Below are positions 51,493 through 59,352 of a stretch of 64,000 bases of DNA, piece by piece; the first letter of the stretch is position 1, and every line of letters starts with the position of its first letter. Under the pieces are notes generated by a model that was given only the letters and a program-made list of their open reading frames with translations, had not been told where the DNA came from and did no database searches. The translations under genes and the position numbers were made by a program. Where the stretch lies: contig CALSQR010000001.1 of assembly GCA_943788505.1 (NCBI GenBank), positions 1,315,001 to 1,379,000 of the forward strand, in the 5' to 3' direction. This DNA comes from an uncultured bacterium. Lineage in GTDB: Bacteria > Bacteroidota > Rhodothermia > Rhodothermales > UBA10348.

Positions 51493-52581
51493 ATGGATCA
51501 TACCGTCTCTGACACCCTGCTATCGCTGTTTCGCCCAGCTGTTCGTGCCGAACGACCTTATTTGGTACCTGGCGCAAGACCCGTTGCTGTCAAACTAAAC
51601 CAGAACGAGAGTCCTTTCGATCTACCGCCAGATCTAAAGCGAGAGCTACTTGAGGCATTCTTCCAGATCGACTTCAACCGATACCCGGGGGAGCAGCCGT
51701 CCCGATTGATCGATGCCTTAGAGAATGAATGTGGCACGGGTGCTGGAAGTGTGCTGGTGGGCAATGGCTCGAATGAGCTTACCTACACGCTTGGAATGTC
51801 GTTCATTGAGCCCGCAGACAAGGTCGTTGTCCCTTGTCCGATGTTCGCTCTATATGAGTCCATGATACGGTTACATGGCGGTATACCCGTCCGTGTTACT
51901 TGCTCCACGGACCATCAGGTGAGAACAGATGCCATCATCGCTGCAATCGAAGAAAGTCAGCCAAAGCTGACCATTCTGGCTACACCCAACAACCCAACTG
52001 GACTAGCCATCCCAAGAATGGACGTCGAACGCATCATTCGGGCTTCTAAGGGATTTGTGGTGATAGATGAGGCCTACCACGAATTCAATCCCGAAGGATC
52101 GGCCGTGGATATGCTTTCCCACTATCCTAACGTCATCGTGATGCGCACCTTTTCCAAGGCATTCGGACTGGCAGGTTTACGCGTTGGTTACCTGATTGGA
52201 CGTGCGCCAGTAATAGGCGAAATGATGAAAGCTCGACTTCCGTTTATGGTTGACCGGCTTGCAGAGCAGGTTGCCCTCTTGCTACTACGCCACAAAGACC
52301 TCGTACGTGAACGTATCGAGTCCATACAGGAAAACACATCCGCTTTATTTGAGGCAATGTCCGAAATCGAGGGCCTCGAGGTGTTGCCATCTCATACAAA
52401 TTTCCTGCTTTTTCGAACCGGACAAGACCCAGCAACTCTTTTAAATGCCTTGGCAGATCGAGGCGTGCTGGTTCGCAACATGGGTGGGTACGAGGAATTG
52501 AAGGGCTTCCTGAGAGTTACCAGTGGCACAACAGATGAGAACAAGGCGTTTCTGGACGCGTTAACCCCGCTTCTCGGCTGA
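51493..52581 (+). CDS. hisC: Histidinol-phosphate aminotransferase
   Basis: 362 residues, PLP fold-type I class II. VKLNQNESPFDLP (34-46), GNGSNELTYTLGMSF, TPNNPTG (164-170), IDEAYHEFN (191-199) with Asp192 and Tyr195, and the PLP lysine Lys222 in RTFSKAFGLAGLRVGY. Converts imidazole-acetol phosphate and glutamate to histidinol phosphate. It stands apart from any his operon here, and a broader role as aromatic or phenylalanine aminotransferase cannot be ruled out. Starts 36 nt after the DUF3276 gene. Confidence 0.9.
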   Translation: MDHTVSDTLLSLFRPAVRAERPYLVPGARPVAVKLNQNESPFDLPPDLKRELLEAFFQIDFNRYPGEQPSRLIDALENECGTGAGSVLVGNGSNELTYTLGMSFIEPADKVVVPCPMFALYESMIRLHGGIPVRVTCSTDHQVRTDAIIAAIEESQPKLTILATPNNPTGLAIPRMDVERIIRASKGFVVIDEAYHEFNPEGSAVDMLSHYPNVIVMRTFSKAFGLAGLRVGYLIGRAPVIGEMMKARLPFMVDRLAEQVALLLLRHKDLVRERIESIQENTSALFEAMSEIEGLEVLPSHTNFLLFRTGQDPATLLNALADRGVLVRNMGGYEELKGFLRVTSGTTDENKAFLDALTPLLG

Positions 52582-52646
52582 TTTCCAGCACCATTCCTAC
52601 TTCCCACTAATTGGAGGGCCTTTTCGGCCCGGAACCCGTTTTGCCC

Positions 52647-53249
52647 ATGGACCTGATCCAGGTAGACATCATCGGCTTGTCAACAAGTCCTTCTAGCGGT
52701 GGCGCATACGCTCTGGTCCTCGGAGAAGTGGATGGAAATCGTCGGCTACCGATCATTATCGGAGCATTTGAGGCTCAGGCCATTGCGCTTGAATTGGAAA
52801 AAATCCAACCGCCTCGTCCCATGACGCACGATCTCATTCGGGACCTGTTCGACTCCGTTTCAGCAGATGTAACTGACATTCTGATTGATGAACTAAGGGA
52901 AGGCACGTTCTTCGCCAAGATCCGCTATATCGTGGGTGGTGCCGAAGCGCAATTGGATTGCAGACCAAGCGACGCTGTGGCGCTCGCTGTACGAGTTGGT
53001 GCACCCATTTATGTATCGGTATCAGTCCTAGATGAAGCAGGGATACCAACAGAAGAAGAGGAGAGCCTGACATCCGTTGAATCAAGCGAAACGGAGGTAG
53101 AAGCCGACCCAGAACCGGCAGAAGAACAGCCACGCAGCCCGCTGGAACAACTTGAAGAAGATCTTGCCGGTGCCATTGCCGACGAGGACTACGAGCTGGC
53201 GGCCAAGCTGCGCGATGATATCACGCGACTAAATAGCGAACAGAATTGA
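52647..53249 (+). CDS. Bifunctional-nuclease-domain (BFN/DUF151) protein with C-terminal UVR motif
   Basis: About 200 residues from the ATG at 52647 (MDLIQVDIIGLSTSPSSGGAY...). BFN domain to about residue 133: LPIIIGAFEAQAIALELEKIQPPRPMTHDLI, LREGTFFAKIRY, LDCRPSDAVALAVRVGAPIYV. BFN proteins in plants and Thermotoga bind or cleave nucleic acid in vitro; activity here is inferred. An acidic linker leads to a UVR motif (about 160-198, LEQLEEDLAGAIADEDYELAAKLRDDI), the UvrB-UvrC contact type helix pair, suggesting a link to nucleotide excision repair or to Clp adaptors. Overlaps bshC by 4 nt (TTGA). A GGGCC-TTTTC-GGCCC hairpin lies just upstream (52616-52630). Confidence 0.86.
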   Translation: MDLIQVDIIGLSTSPSSGGAYALVLGEVDGNRRLPIIIGAFEAQAIALELEKIQPPRPMTHDLIRDLFDSVSADVTDILIDELREGTFFAKIRYIVGGAEAQLDCRPSDAVALAVRVGAPIYVSVSVLDEAGIPTEEEESLTSVESSETEVEADPEPAEEQPRSPLEQLEEDLAGAIADEDYELAAKLRDDITRLNSEQN

Positions 53250-54856
53250 CCCGCTTACCTTTCTCGTCCTTCCAGTCCTTTTCCTGCCTTTTTCGGGACT
53301 ACACAGAAAACTCTGCTAGTCTCGCCTCCTTCTTTAACGGAGATTATCGCTCCGATGAAGACTTGATCGCGTCATGCAAAACCGCTGCAAGCAATCACCC
53401 TGAGCGGGATGTGCTGATTCGTGTTTTACGACGTCAGGCAGCATCATTTGGAGTAGAGGAGTCATCTCGAGCGCTTATCAGCAAACTGTCTGATCCTACA
53501 GCATCTGCCGTGGTGACGGGGCAGCAGCTTGGACTGTTTGGGGGCCCGCTCTACACCTTGTACAAGTCCATTTCAGCCATCCAACTGGCTGAAAAGATGG
53601 AGTCCTTGAGTGGAACACCCGTCGTTCCTGTTTTTTGGCTAGAGGGAGAAGATCACGATTTCGAAGAAATTGCCTACGCGGGTTTTCTCAACGGTGATGA
53701 CCCGACCAAAGTGACGTATGAGCCGGCTGATGCTCATTCCACCACTGCAATCGGGCGGCGTGTTCTGACGGAAGACATCACTCGGACACTTGACGAGCTG
53801 GAGAACCTTCTCCCCCCTACGGATTTCCGAAATGACCTTATGGCTAGGCTTCGAGAAGCCTATGCCCCCGGTCGTTCGATGCTCCAGGCGTTTGTTCAGG
53901 TCGTCGATGAATTCATTGGCCCCGGTCATATTGTGTATATCAGTCCAGATGACGAGGAGCTCAAGGATTCAGTCTCTTCCTTATTCGAAAAGGAATTGAC
54001 CGATTATGCGGCCTCCTCTGCTGCTCTGGCCGAGGCTAGTGCCCGGCTCGAAGGCTCCTGGCATGCACAAGTAAAGACGAGTCCGACCAACCTATTCCTC
54101 CATTCAGAATCAGGCAGATCAGCTATCGATGCAGAAAACAATGCCTTTCGCACGCGGGATGGACACGCTTTCACGAATGATGCGATGATCGATCTGCTAA
54201 GGGCAGATCCAGGAGCGTTTTCGCCCAACGTTGTCATGCGACCCCTTATGCAAGACAGCACCCTCCCAACGGCTGCCTACGTCGCTGGACCAGGAGAGGT
54301 GGCTTATTTTGCCCAGTTCAAGGGCCTTTATGAATGGGCAGGACTACACATGCCCATTATCTACCCACGGGCCTCCCTGACCCTCATGGAGCGTCGGATC
54401 GATAAGGTTCTTCAGAAAAACGAACTACCATTAACGGCGTTTGAAGAACAGATCGACAAACTGTTCAACGACGTAGTTAAGCAACGTATGGATGGAGACC
54501 TTGAGGCGGATTTCAAGGCGGCCTCAGCTCATTTACACCAAGCGATCAACGACATAAAACCGGTCATCGAGCGGGTCGATCGCTCCCTCGTAAAATCGAC
54601 TGAGGCAACACGGGCTGCCTTAATGAAAGAGTGGGGGCAGCTGCAAGGCCGCGTCTTCAAGGCGGAAAAGCAGCAGCACGATACCCTTCGCGAACAATTA
54701 GAGCGTGCATCTTCGAGCCTTTTTCCTTCAGGAATACCTCAGGAACGCTTCCTTTCGCCCGTATATTTCGCCAATAAATACGGTCCGGACTTCACACGGA
54801 CACTGATGGATCGGATGGATCTTGATTCTTCCGAGCACCAGATACTCGACATTTGA
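53246..54856 (+). CDS. bshC: Bacillithiol biosynthesis cysteine-adding enzyme BshC
   Basis: 536 residues. Adds cysteine to glucosaminyl-malate, the last step of bacillithiol synthesis. Family signatures are clear: VVTGQQLGLFGGPLYTLYKSISAIQLAEKME, VFWLEGEDHDFEEI, QDSTLPTAAYVAGPGEVAYFAQ, YPRASLTLMERRIDKVLQK, followed by a coiled-coil segment (about 390-470) and LFPSGIPQERFLSPVYFANKYG. TTG start at 53246 overlaps the BFN-UVR stop by four bases. bshB1 is two genes downstream, after leuS, while bshA is not in the window. Confidence 0.94.
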   Translation: MTRLPFSSFQSFSCLFRDYTENSASLASFFNGDYRSDEDLIASCKTAASNHPERDVLIRVLRRQAASFGVEESSRALISKLSDPTASAVVTGQQLGLFGGPLYTLYKSISAIQLAEKMESLSGTPVVPVFWLEGEDHDFEEIAYAGFLNGDDPTKVTYEPADAHSTTAIGRRVLTEDITRTLDELENLLPPTDFRNDLMARLREAYAPGRSMLQAFVQVVDEFIGPGHIVYISPDDEELKDSVSSLFEKELTDYAASSAALAEASARLEGSWHAQVKTSPTNLFLHSESGRSAIDAENNAFRTRDGHAFTNDAMIDLLRADPGAFSPNVVMRPLMQDSTLPTAAYVAGPGEVAYFAQFKGLYEWAGLHMPIIYPRASLTLMERRIDKVLQKNELPLTAFEEQIDKLFNDVVKQRMDGDLEADFKAASAHLHQAINDIKPVIERVDRSLVKSTEATRAALMKEWGQLQGRVFKAEKQQHDTLREQLERASSSLFPSGIPQERFLSPVYFANKYGPDFTRTLMDRMDLDSSEHQILDI

Positions 54857-54886
54857 CCACCGGGATATTCCGGTTCCCTAGCAGGC

Positions 54887-57592
54887 ATGGCTGACTACCC
54901 TTTCAAGGATATCGAACAGAAGTGGCAGAACTTCTGGGAAACCGAACGCACGTTCCGCATGGCGGACGATCCTGATACTTCTCTTCCCAAGTACTACGTG
55001 CTGGACATGTTTCCTTACCCATCTGGCGTAGGATTGCATGTAGGACATCCGCTCGGGTACATCGCCACAGATATCATATCACGCTACAAGCGGATGAAGG
55101 GCTTCAATGTCCTACATCCTATGGGATTTGATGCGTTTGGATTACCGGCAGAGCAATTTGCCGTTGAGCACGGCGTGCACCCTCGCGTCACGACCGAAAA
55201 AAATATCGACAACATGCTCCGGCAGCTGAAGGCGCTGGGGCTGAGTTACGATTGGGATCGCAAGTTGGCGACCACCGATGTTGACTATTACCGCTGGACG
55301 CAGTGGATTTTCTTGCAGCTGTTCAACTCGTGGTATGATGCTGAGGCTGATCGTGCCCGTCCAATTGACGAGCTGAAGGAGCGTTTGGCATCTGAGCGTG
55401 ATGATTGGTCAAGTATGACCTCGTCAGAACAAGAAGCAGTTCTGGCAGAGTACAGGTTGGCGTATCTAGCCGAAGTACCTGTCAATTGGTGCCCTGCGCT
55501 CGGCACCGTGCTTGCGAATGAGGAAGTCACAAATGAAGGTCGCAGCGAGCGGGGCAACCATCCCGTGTTTCGTCGGCCCTTAAAACAGTGGATGCTTCGC
55601 ATCACCGCCTATGGTGACCGCCTCATCCATGACTTAGACTCAGTTGACTGGCCTGAACCAGTCAAAATGATGCAGCGCAACTGGGTAGGACGCAGCGAAG
55701 GAGCCAATGTAGACTTCAAAGTCGATGGGCATGATGCTACAATTCGCGTCTTTACCACCCGCCCAGACACGTTGTTTGGAGCCACCTACATGGTCCTGGC
55801 ACCCGAGCATGACCTGGTTGATCAACTAACAATTTCAGATCAGCGTGCAGCAGTCGACGCGTATCGAAAAGAGGCTTCCGGCAAGACCGACATCGACCGC
55901 ATGGCCGACTCAAAGGTCAAAACAGGAGTTTTCACGGGAGCTTTCGCCATCAATCCAGCCGGCGGCGAACGAATTCCAATCTGGGTCGCAGACTACGTCC
56001 TGATGGGATATGGAACGGGTGCCATTATGGCCGTTCCTGCTCAAGACGAGCGCGATTGGGAGTTTGCTGAAGTATTCGGCTTGCCGATCATACGTACCGT
56101 GCAGCCTCCGGACAATTTCGACGGCAAGGCCTTCACGGGGGATGGCCCTGCCATCAATTCAGACTTCCTGAATGGGCTTCGCATCAAGGAGGCGAAAACC
56201 CGCATGATTGAGTGGCTCAATGCCGAAGGTCATGGCGAAGGGACGATCATCTACAAATTGCGTGACTGGCTATTTAGCCGGCAGCGCTATTGGGGCGAAC
56301 CCTTTCCTATCCTGCACGGCGAAGACGGTACGGTTCGCGCTGTCGACCCAGAGGACCTGCCCGTTGCACTACCTGCGATGGAAGACTTCAAGCCAACCGC
56401 CAGCGATGACCCCAACGCTCCGCCTCGTCCACCACTTGCCCGCGCTCCGGAATCCTGGCGCGTGATCGAAAAAGACGGTCAGCGATTCGAACGGGAGTTG
56501 AATACCATGCCTCAGTGGGCCGGTTCATGCTGGTATTACCTGCGTTTTATCGACAACAAAAATGATGATGCGTTCGCCGATCCCGAACGGGAATCGTATT
56601 GGATGGGCGACAATGGGGTAGACCTCTATATCGGCGGTGTCGAGCATGCGGTTCTTCATCTGCTTTATGCCCGATTCTGGCACAAAGTGCTATACGATCT
56701 GGGACGTGTATCGACGAAAGAACCCTTTGGCCGCCTGTTCAACCAAGGCTATATCCAGGCCTATGCGTATCGTGATGAGCGCGGTATTGCGGTAGATGCC
56801 ACTATGGTGGTCGACCAGGACGGTCGACCCGCGATGGATGTTCAGGACCAGCAGGGACGCAAGTTCTTTTATGAAGGACAACCCGTCACGCAGGAGTACG
56901 GTAAGATGGGCAAGAGCCTCAAAAATTCCGTTTCTCCCGACGAGATCAATGAAATGTACGGGTGTGACACGTTACGCTTGTACGAAATGTACATGGGGCC
57001 TCTGGAAGCATCCAAGCCATGGAATACTCGGGACATCGTAGGCGTAAATCGCTTCCTACGTCGGGTATGGCGCAACTTTGTGGATGATGAATCTGGTAAT
57101 TTACTGGTATCAGATGAACCGGCATCCGACGATTTGATGCGCAGCATCAACAAGACGATTGAACGAGTTTCCACTGACATGGAACGTCTTTCCTTCAATA
57201 CCGCTATTGCTGGATTGATTGAATGTCTAGCTGACTTGGTCCCTCTACATAGCATTCCACGCAACATAGCCAAGCCTTTTATTCTTTTGATGGCACCTCT
57301 CGCTCCGCACATGGCAGAGGAAATATGGCAGCGCATGGGACACGAAGATTCGTTGGCTTATGCTTCTTGGCCCGTAGCCGACCCTGCATGGCTTGTCCAA
57401 GATATTCTTTCCCTCGTGGTGCAGGTGAACGGTAAAGTTCGCTCGACTATTCAAGTACCGGCTGATGCCTCGAAAGAAGACATCATTGCAGCTGCGAAAG
57501 CAGACGAAAACGCAGCTCGGCACATGCAGGACAAGACTATTAGGCGCGAAATCTATGTGCCTGGTCGCCTTGTCAATATCGTAGTAGGCTGA
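54887..57592 (+). CDS. leuS: Leucyl-tRNA synthetase
   Basis: 901 residues, class Ia. HIGH motif HVGH (51-54, in PYPSGVGLHVGHPLGY), CP1 editing domain with TTRPDTLFGATYMVLAPEHDLV and GTGAIMAVPAQDERDW, and the KMSKS loop as KMGKS (near residue 674, YGKMGKSLKNSVSPDEI). The anticodon domain ends in VQVNGKVRSTIQVPADAS. Charges tRNA-Leu and proofreads mischarged tRNA. An insert of roughly 65 residues near 160 (RARPIDELKERLASERDDWSS...) is seen in some Bacteroidota homologues. Two bases before bshB1. Confidence 0.97.
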   Translation: MADYPFKDIEQKWQNFWETERTFRMADDPDTSLPKYYVLDMFPYPSGVGLHVGHPLGYIATDIISRYKRMKGFNVLHPMGFDAFGLPAEQFAVEHGVHPRVTTEKNIDNMLRQLKALGLSYDWDRKLATTDVDYYRWTQWIFLQLFNSWYDAEADRARPIDELKERLASERDDWSSMTSSEQEAVLAEYRLAYLAEVPVNWCPALGTVLANEEVTNEGRSERGNHPVFRRPLKQWMLRITAYGDRLIHDLDSVDWPEPVKMMQRNWVGRSEGANVDFKVDGHDATIRVFTTRPDTLFGATYMVLAPEHDLVDQLTISDQRAAVDAYRKEASGKTDIDRMADSKVKTGVFTGAFAINPAGGERIPIWVADYVLMGYGTGAIMAVPAQDERDWEFAEVFGLPIIRTVQPPDNFDGKAFTGDGPAINSDFLNGLRIKEAKTRMIEWLNAEGHGEGTIIYKLRDWLFSRQRYWGEPFPILHGEDGTVRAVDPEDLPVALPAMEDFKPTASDDPNAPPRPPLARAPESWRVIEKDGQRFERELNTMPQWAGSCWYYLRFIDNKNDDAFADPERESYWMGDNGVDLYIGGVEHAVLHLLYARFWHKVLYDLGRVSTKEPFGRLFNQGYIQAYAYRDERGIAVDATMVVDQDGRPAMDVQDQQGRKFFYEGQPVTQEYGKMGKSLKNSVSPDEINEMYGCDTLRLYEMYMGPLEASKPWNTRDIVGVNRFLRRVWRNFVDDESGNLLVSDEPASDDLMRSINKTIERVSTDMERLSFNTAIAGLIECLADLVPLHSIPRNIAKPFILLMAPLAPHMAEEIWQRMGHEDSLAYASWPVADPAWLVQDILSLVVQVNGKVRSTIQVPADASKEDIIAAAKADENAARHMQDKTIRREIYVPGRLVNIVVG

Positions 57593-57594
57593 TC

Positions 57595-58362
57595 ATGAGC
57601 ACGCTTTCCAAGTTTGACGTCCTTGCTATTGGCTCCCATCCTGACGATGTCGAAATCTGTGCCGGCGGAACGATTGCTTCGCTGACAGCAGCCGGGCATC
57701 GGGTTGGAATCGTAGATCTTACGCAGGGTGAACTGAGCTCGAGAGGAACACTAAAAGGGCGGGAAAGCGAAGCAAAGCGGGCAGCCGAGATATTGAAAGT
57801 AGATCGCCGGGCCAACCTGGGTATTGCCGATGGCAATATTCGTCCTTCTAAAAAGAACCGCTTAAAGGTAATTCATGAGTTACGCGCAACTCGGCCCGAC
57901 ATTCTACTAATTCCAGCACCTGATTGCCGCCATCCTGACCATCCAGCAGGAGCCAGATTGGTGACCGAAGCAGTTTTTCAGTCAGGATTGGTCAAGATTG
58001 AAACGACCAACAGCGATGGAACAGCACAGGAGCCTTGGCGCCCTTCGCACGTGCTCCACTATATGCAGTCTATTCCCTTTGAGCCAACGCTCGTCGTCGA
58101 TGTAACTGACTTTTGGGCGCAGCGCACTGAGTCTGTACGAGCCTTTGCCTCGCAATTCCAGCTAGAGGACGCATCTGCAGAGGAGAATGAACCTGAGACG
58201 TTTATTTCCAATCCGGCTTTCATGGAATGGTATGAAGCGCGTGCACGCACCTACGGATATCGCATCGGTGCTACGTACGGCGAGCCATTTCTTTACCGTC
58301 ACGGGCCCATTGGAACAGATGACCTAGTAGGAATGCTAAAAAAGGAAAAGCCGCACCGCTAG
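57595..58362 (+). CDS. bshB1: Bacillithiol biosynthesis deacetylase BshB1
   Basis: 255 residues, PIG-L/LmbE family zinc deacetylase. Hydrolyses N-acetyl-glucosaminyl-malate to glucosaminyl-malate. Motifs: IGSHPDDVEICAGGTI with the metal-binding HPDD at 15-18, DLTQGELSSRGT, REAEIL-type helix, RANLGIADGNI and PAPDCRHPDHPAG, with His of the second zinc motif. C-terminal YEARARTYGYRIGATYGEPFLY matches BshB1. Starts 2 nt after leuS. An AAGCCG/CGGCTT inverted repeat spans the stop codon region (58348-58376) but has no T tract. Confidence 0.92.
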   Translation: MSTLSKFDVLAIGSHPDDVEICAGGTIASLTAAGHRVGIVDLTQGELSSRGTLKGRESEAKRAAEILKVDRRANLGIADGNIRPSKKNRLKVIHELRATRPDILLIPAPDCRHPDHPAGARLVTEAVFQSGLVKIETTNSDGTAQEPWRPSHVLHYMQSIPFEPTLVVDVTDFWAQRTESVRAFASQFQLEDASAEENEPETFISNPAFMEWYEARARTYGYRIGATYGEPFLYRHGPIGTDDLVGMLKKEKPHR

Positions 58363-58528
58363 AAGCAGAACGGCTTGTTACATCGTAGGCGCCCTGCGCG
58401 TACTTCGCTGGGCTTCGGCATCATGAAGAAGCAGGCTATCGGCGCCAGGTAAGCGTTACGCGATTAGCCCCAATATCGAGCGTGGGCAGAAATACATACG
58501 TTACGTCGAGTTCTTCGACATACTGTGT

Positions 58529-59212
58529 TCACCCTTCGCCACCAGAAATGCGCATACTTTTGTACTGGCCTTCCCGGCCTCGGATTTCCATGACCAAGCC
58601 GGATAATGGCGTTTCACTGTCATTGATAAGGTCCAAGTGCATTTCATCCCGACCAATGGCAGCGATCACAGGCCGAACCTGATCGCGCCGGCGCCACCAA
58701 GTAAGCACTTCCGAGGTAGAGGCAATCCACGCCCCTTCCCTGCGTGCACGAGCCAACGTGGTTTCCAAATCAGCGGCTTGAACAGAACGAGAAATGTAAG
58801 TTTCCGGAAAATAAGGGAGCACGTAGTATCCGTGGGCTCTTCTAACCACGTCATATGAGCCCTCAAATGTCGGTGCTAGTCCTTCCGTAACTGGAATGAT
58901 GGATAGAGGATCAGGCAGTTCTTTTACCTGCTGCGCTGACATTGGCGCCGATGGCACATTTTCCTCACCCGGAATGAAAAGTGGCGTCAATATCGATGGG
59001 ACTGCAAGCGCCTTAGATGCACCATCGCCGGACGCAGCAGCATCCATTGCGACCTGAGCCATCGCGAGGAGATCGCGGGCTTCATCGCTAGAAGCGATAT
59101 AGGCTATAATTTCTTGGCGTAGAGAATGGGGTAAATCTCCGGCCATAAATGCGGCCAGGATGTACTCATCCGCTTGCTCGAGAGGTCGAGGCATGGAGTC
59201 GGGAGTGCGCAA
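58529..59212 (-). CDS. Hypothetical protein, probably C-terminally truncated by an in-frame TGA
   Basis: 227 residues, not recognised as a whole. The N-terminal 55 residues (PLEQADEYILAAFMAGDLPHSLRQEII) resemble the helical, cysteine-free end of anti-sigma or zinc-finger-like domains. A Pro/Ser/Ala linker follows. From about 125 the protein reads GYYVLPYFPETYISRSVQAA...EGAWIASTSEVLTWWRRR, which recalls the C-terminal accessory region seen after polysaccharide-deacetylase domains. After TGA (58531-58529) the same frame stays open for 30 codons to a TAG at 58436, with a beta-strand-like sequence (YVEELDVTYVFLP, NRVTLTWRR). This suggests a nonsense mutation, a sequence error, or a decayed gene. 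ATG 59212 or 59194 could be the start. Confidence 0.5.
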   Translation of the reverse strand: MRTPDSMPRPLEQADEYILAAFMAGDLPHSLRQEIIAYIASSDEARDLLAMAQVAMDAAASGDGASKALAVPSILTPLFIPGEENVPSAPMSAQQVKELPDPLSIIPVTEGLAPTFEGSYDVVRRAHGYYVLPYFPETYISRSVQAADLETTLARARREGAWIASTSEVLTWWRRRDQVRPVIAAIGRDEMHLDLINDSETPLSGLVMEIRGREGQYKSMRISGGEG

Positions 59213-59352
59213 CGCGCTGTTTCGTAGCAGTTTGTCTACTGTCTCAATACGAGATATTTATCATGATTTGCGCTACTGCATTTAGCCATGGAACAATTTC
59301 TACTCAAAATTCCGCTTGAACGGCAGTTCGCCACGGCGCATATTGGCCCTCC

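Noticed and set aside
52616-52630. GGGCC-TTTTC-GGCCC hairpin between hisC and the BFN-UVR gene
   Set aside because: Stem is only 5 bp and no T run follows; not supported as a terminator, though it may affect initiation of the downstream gene.
58436-58531. Selenocysteine at the in-frame TGA of the hypothetical gene
   Set aside because: No Cys-containing redox motif surrounds the TGA, no SECIS-like hairpin follows it, and nothing else in the window points to selenium use. Nonsense mutation or error is more likely.
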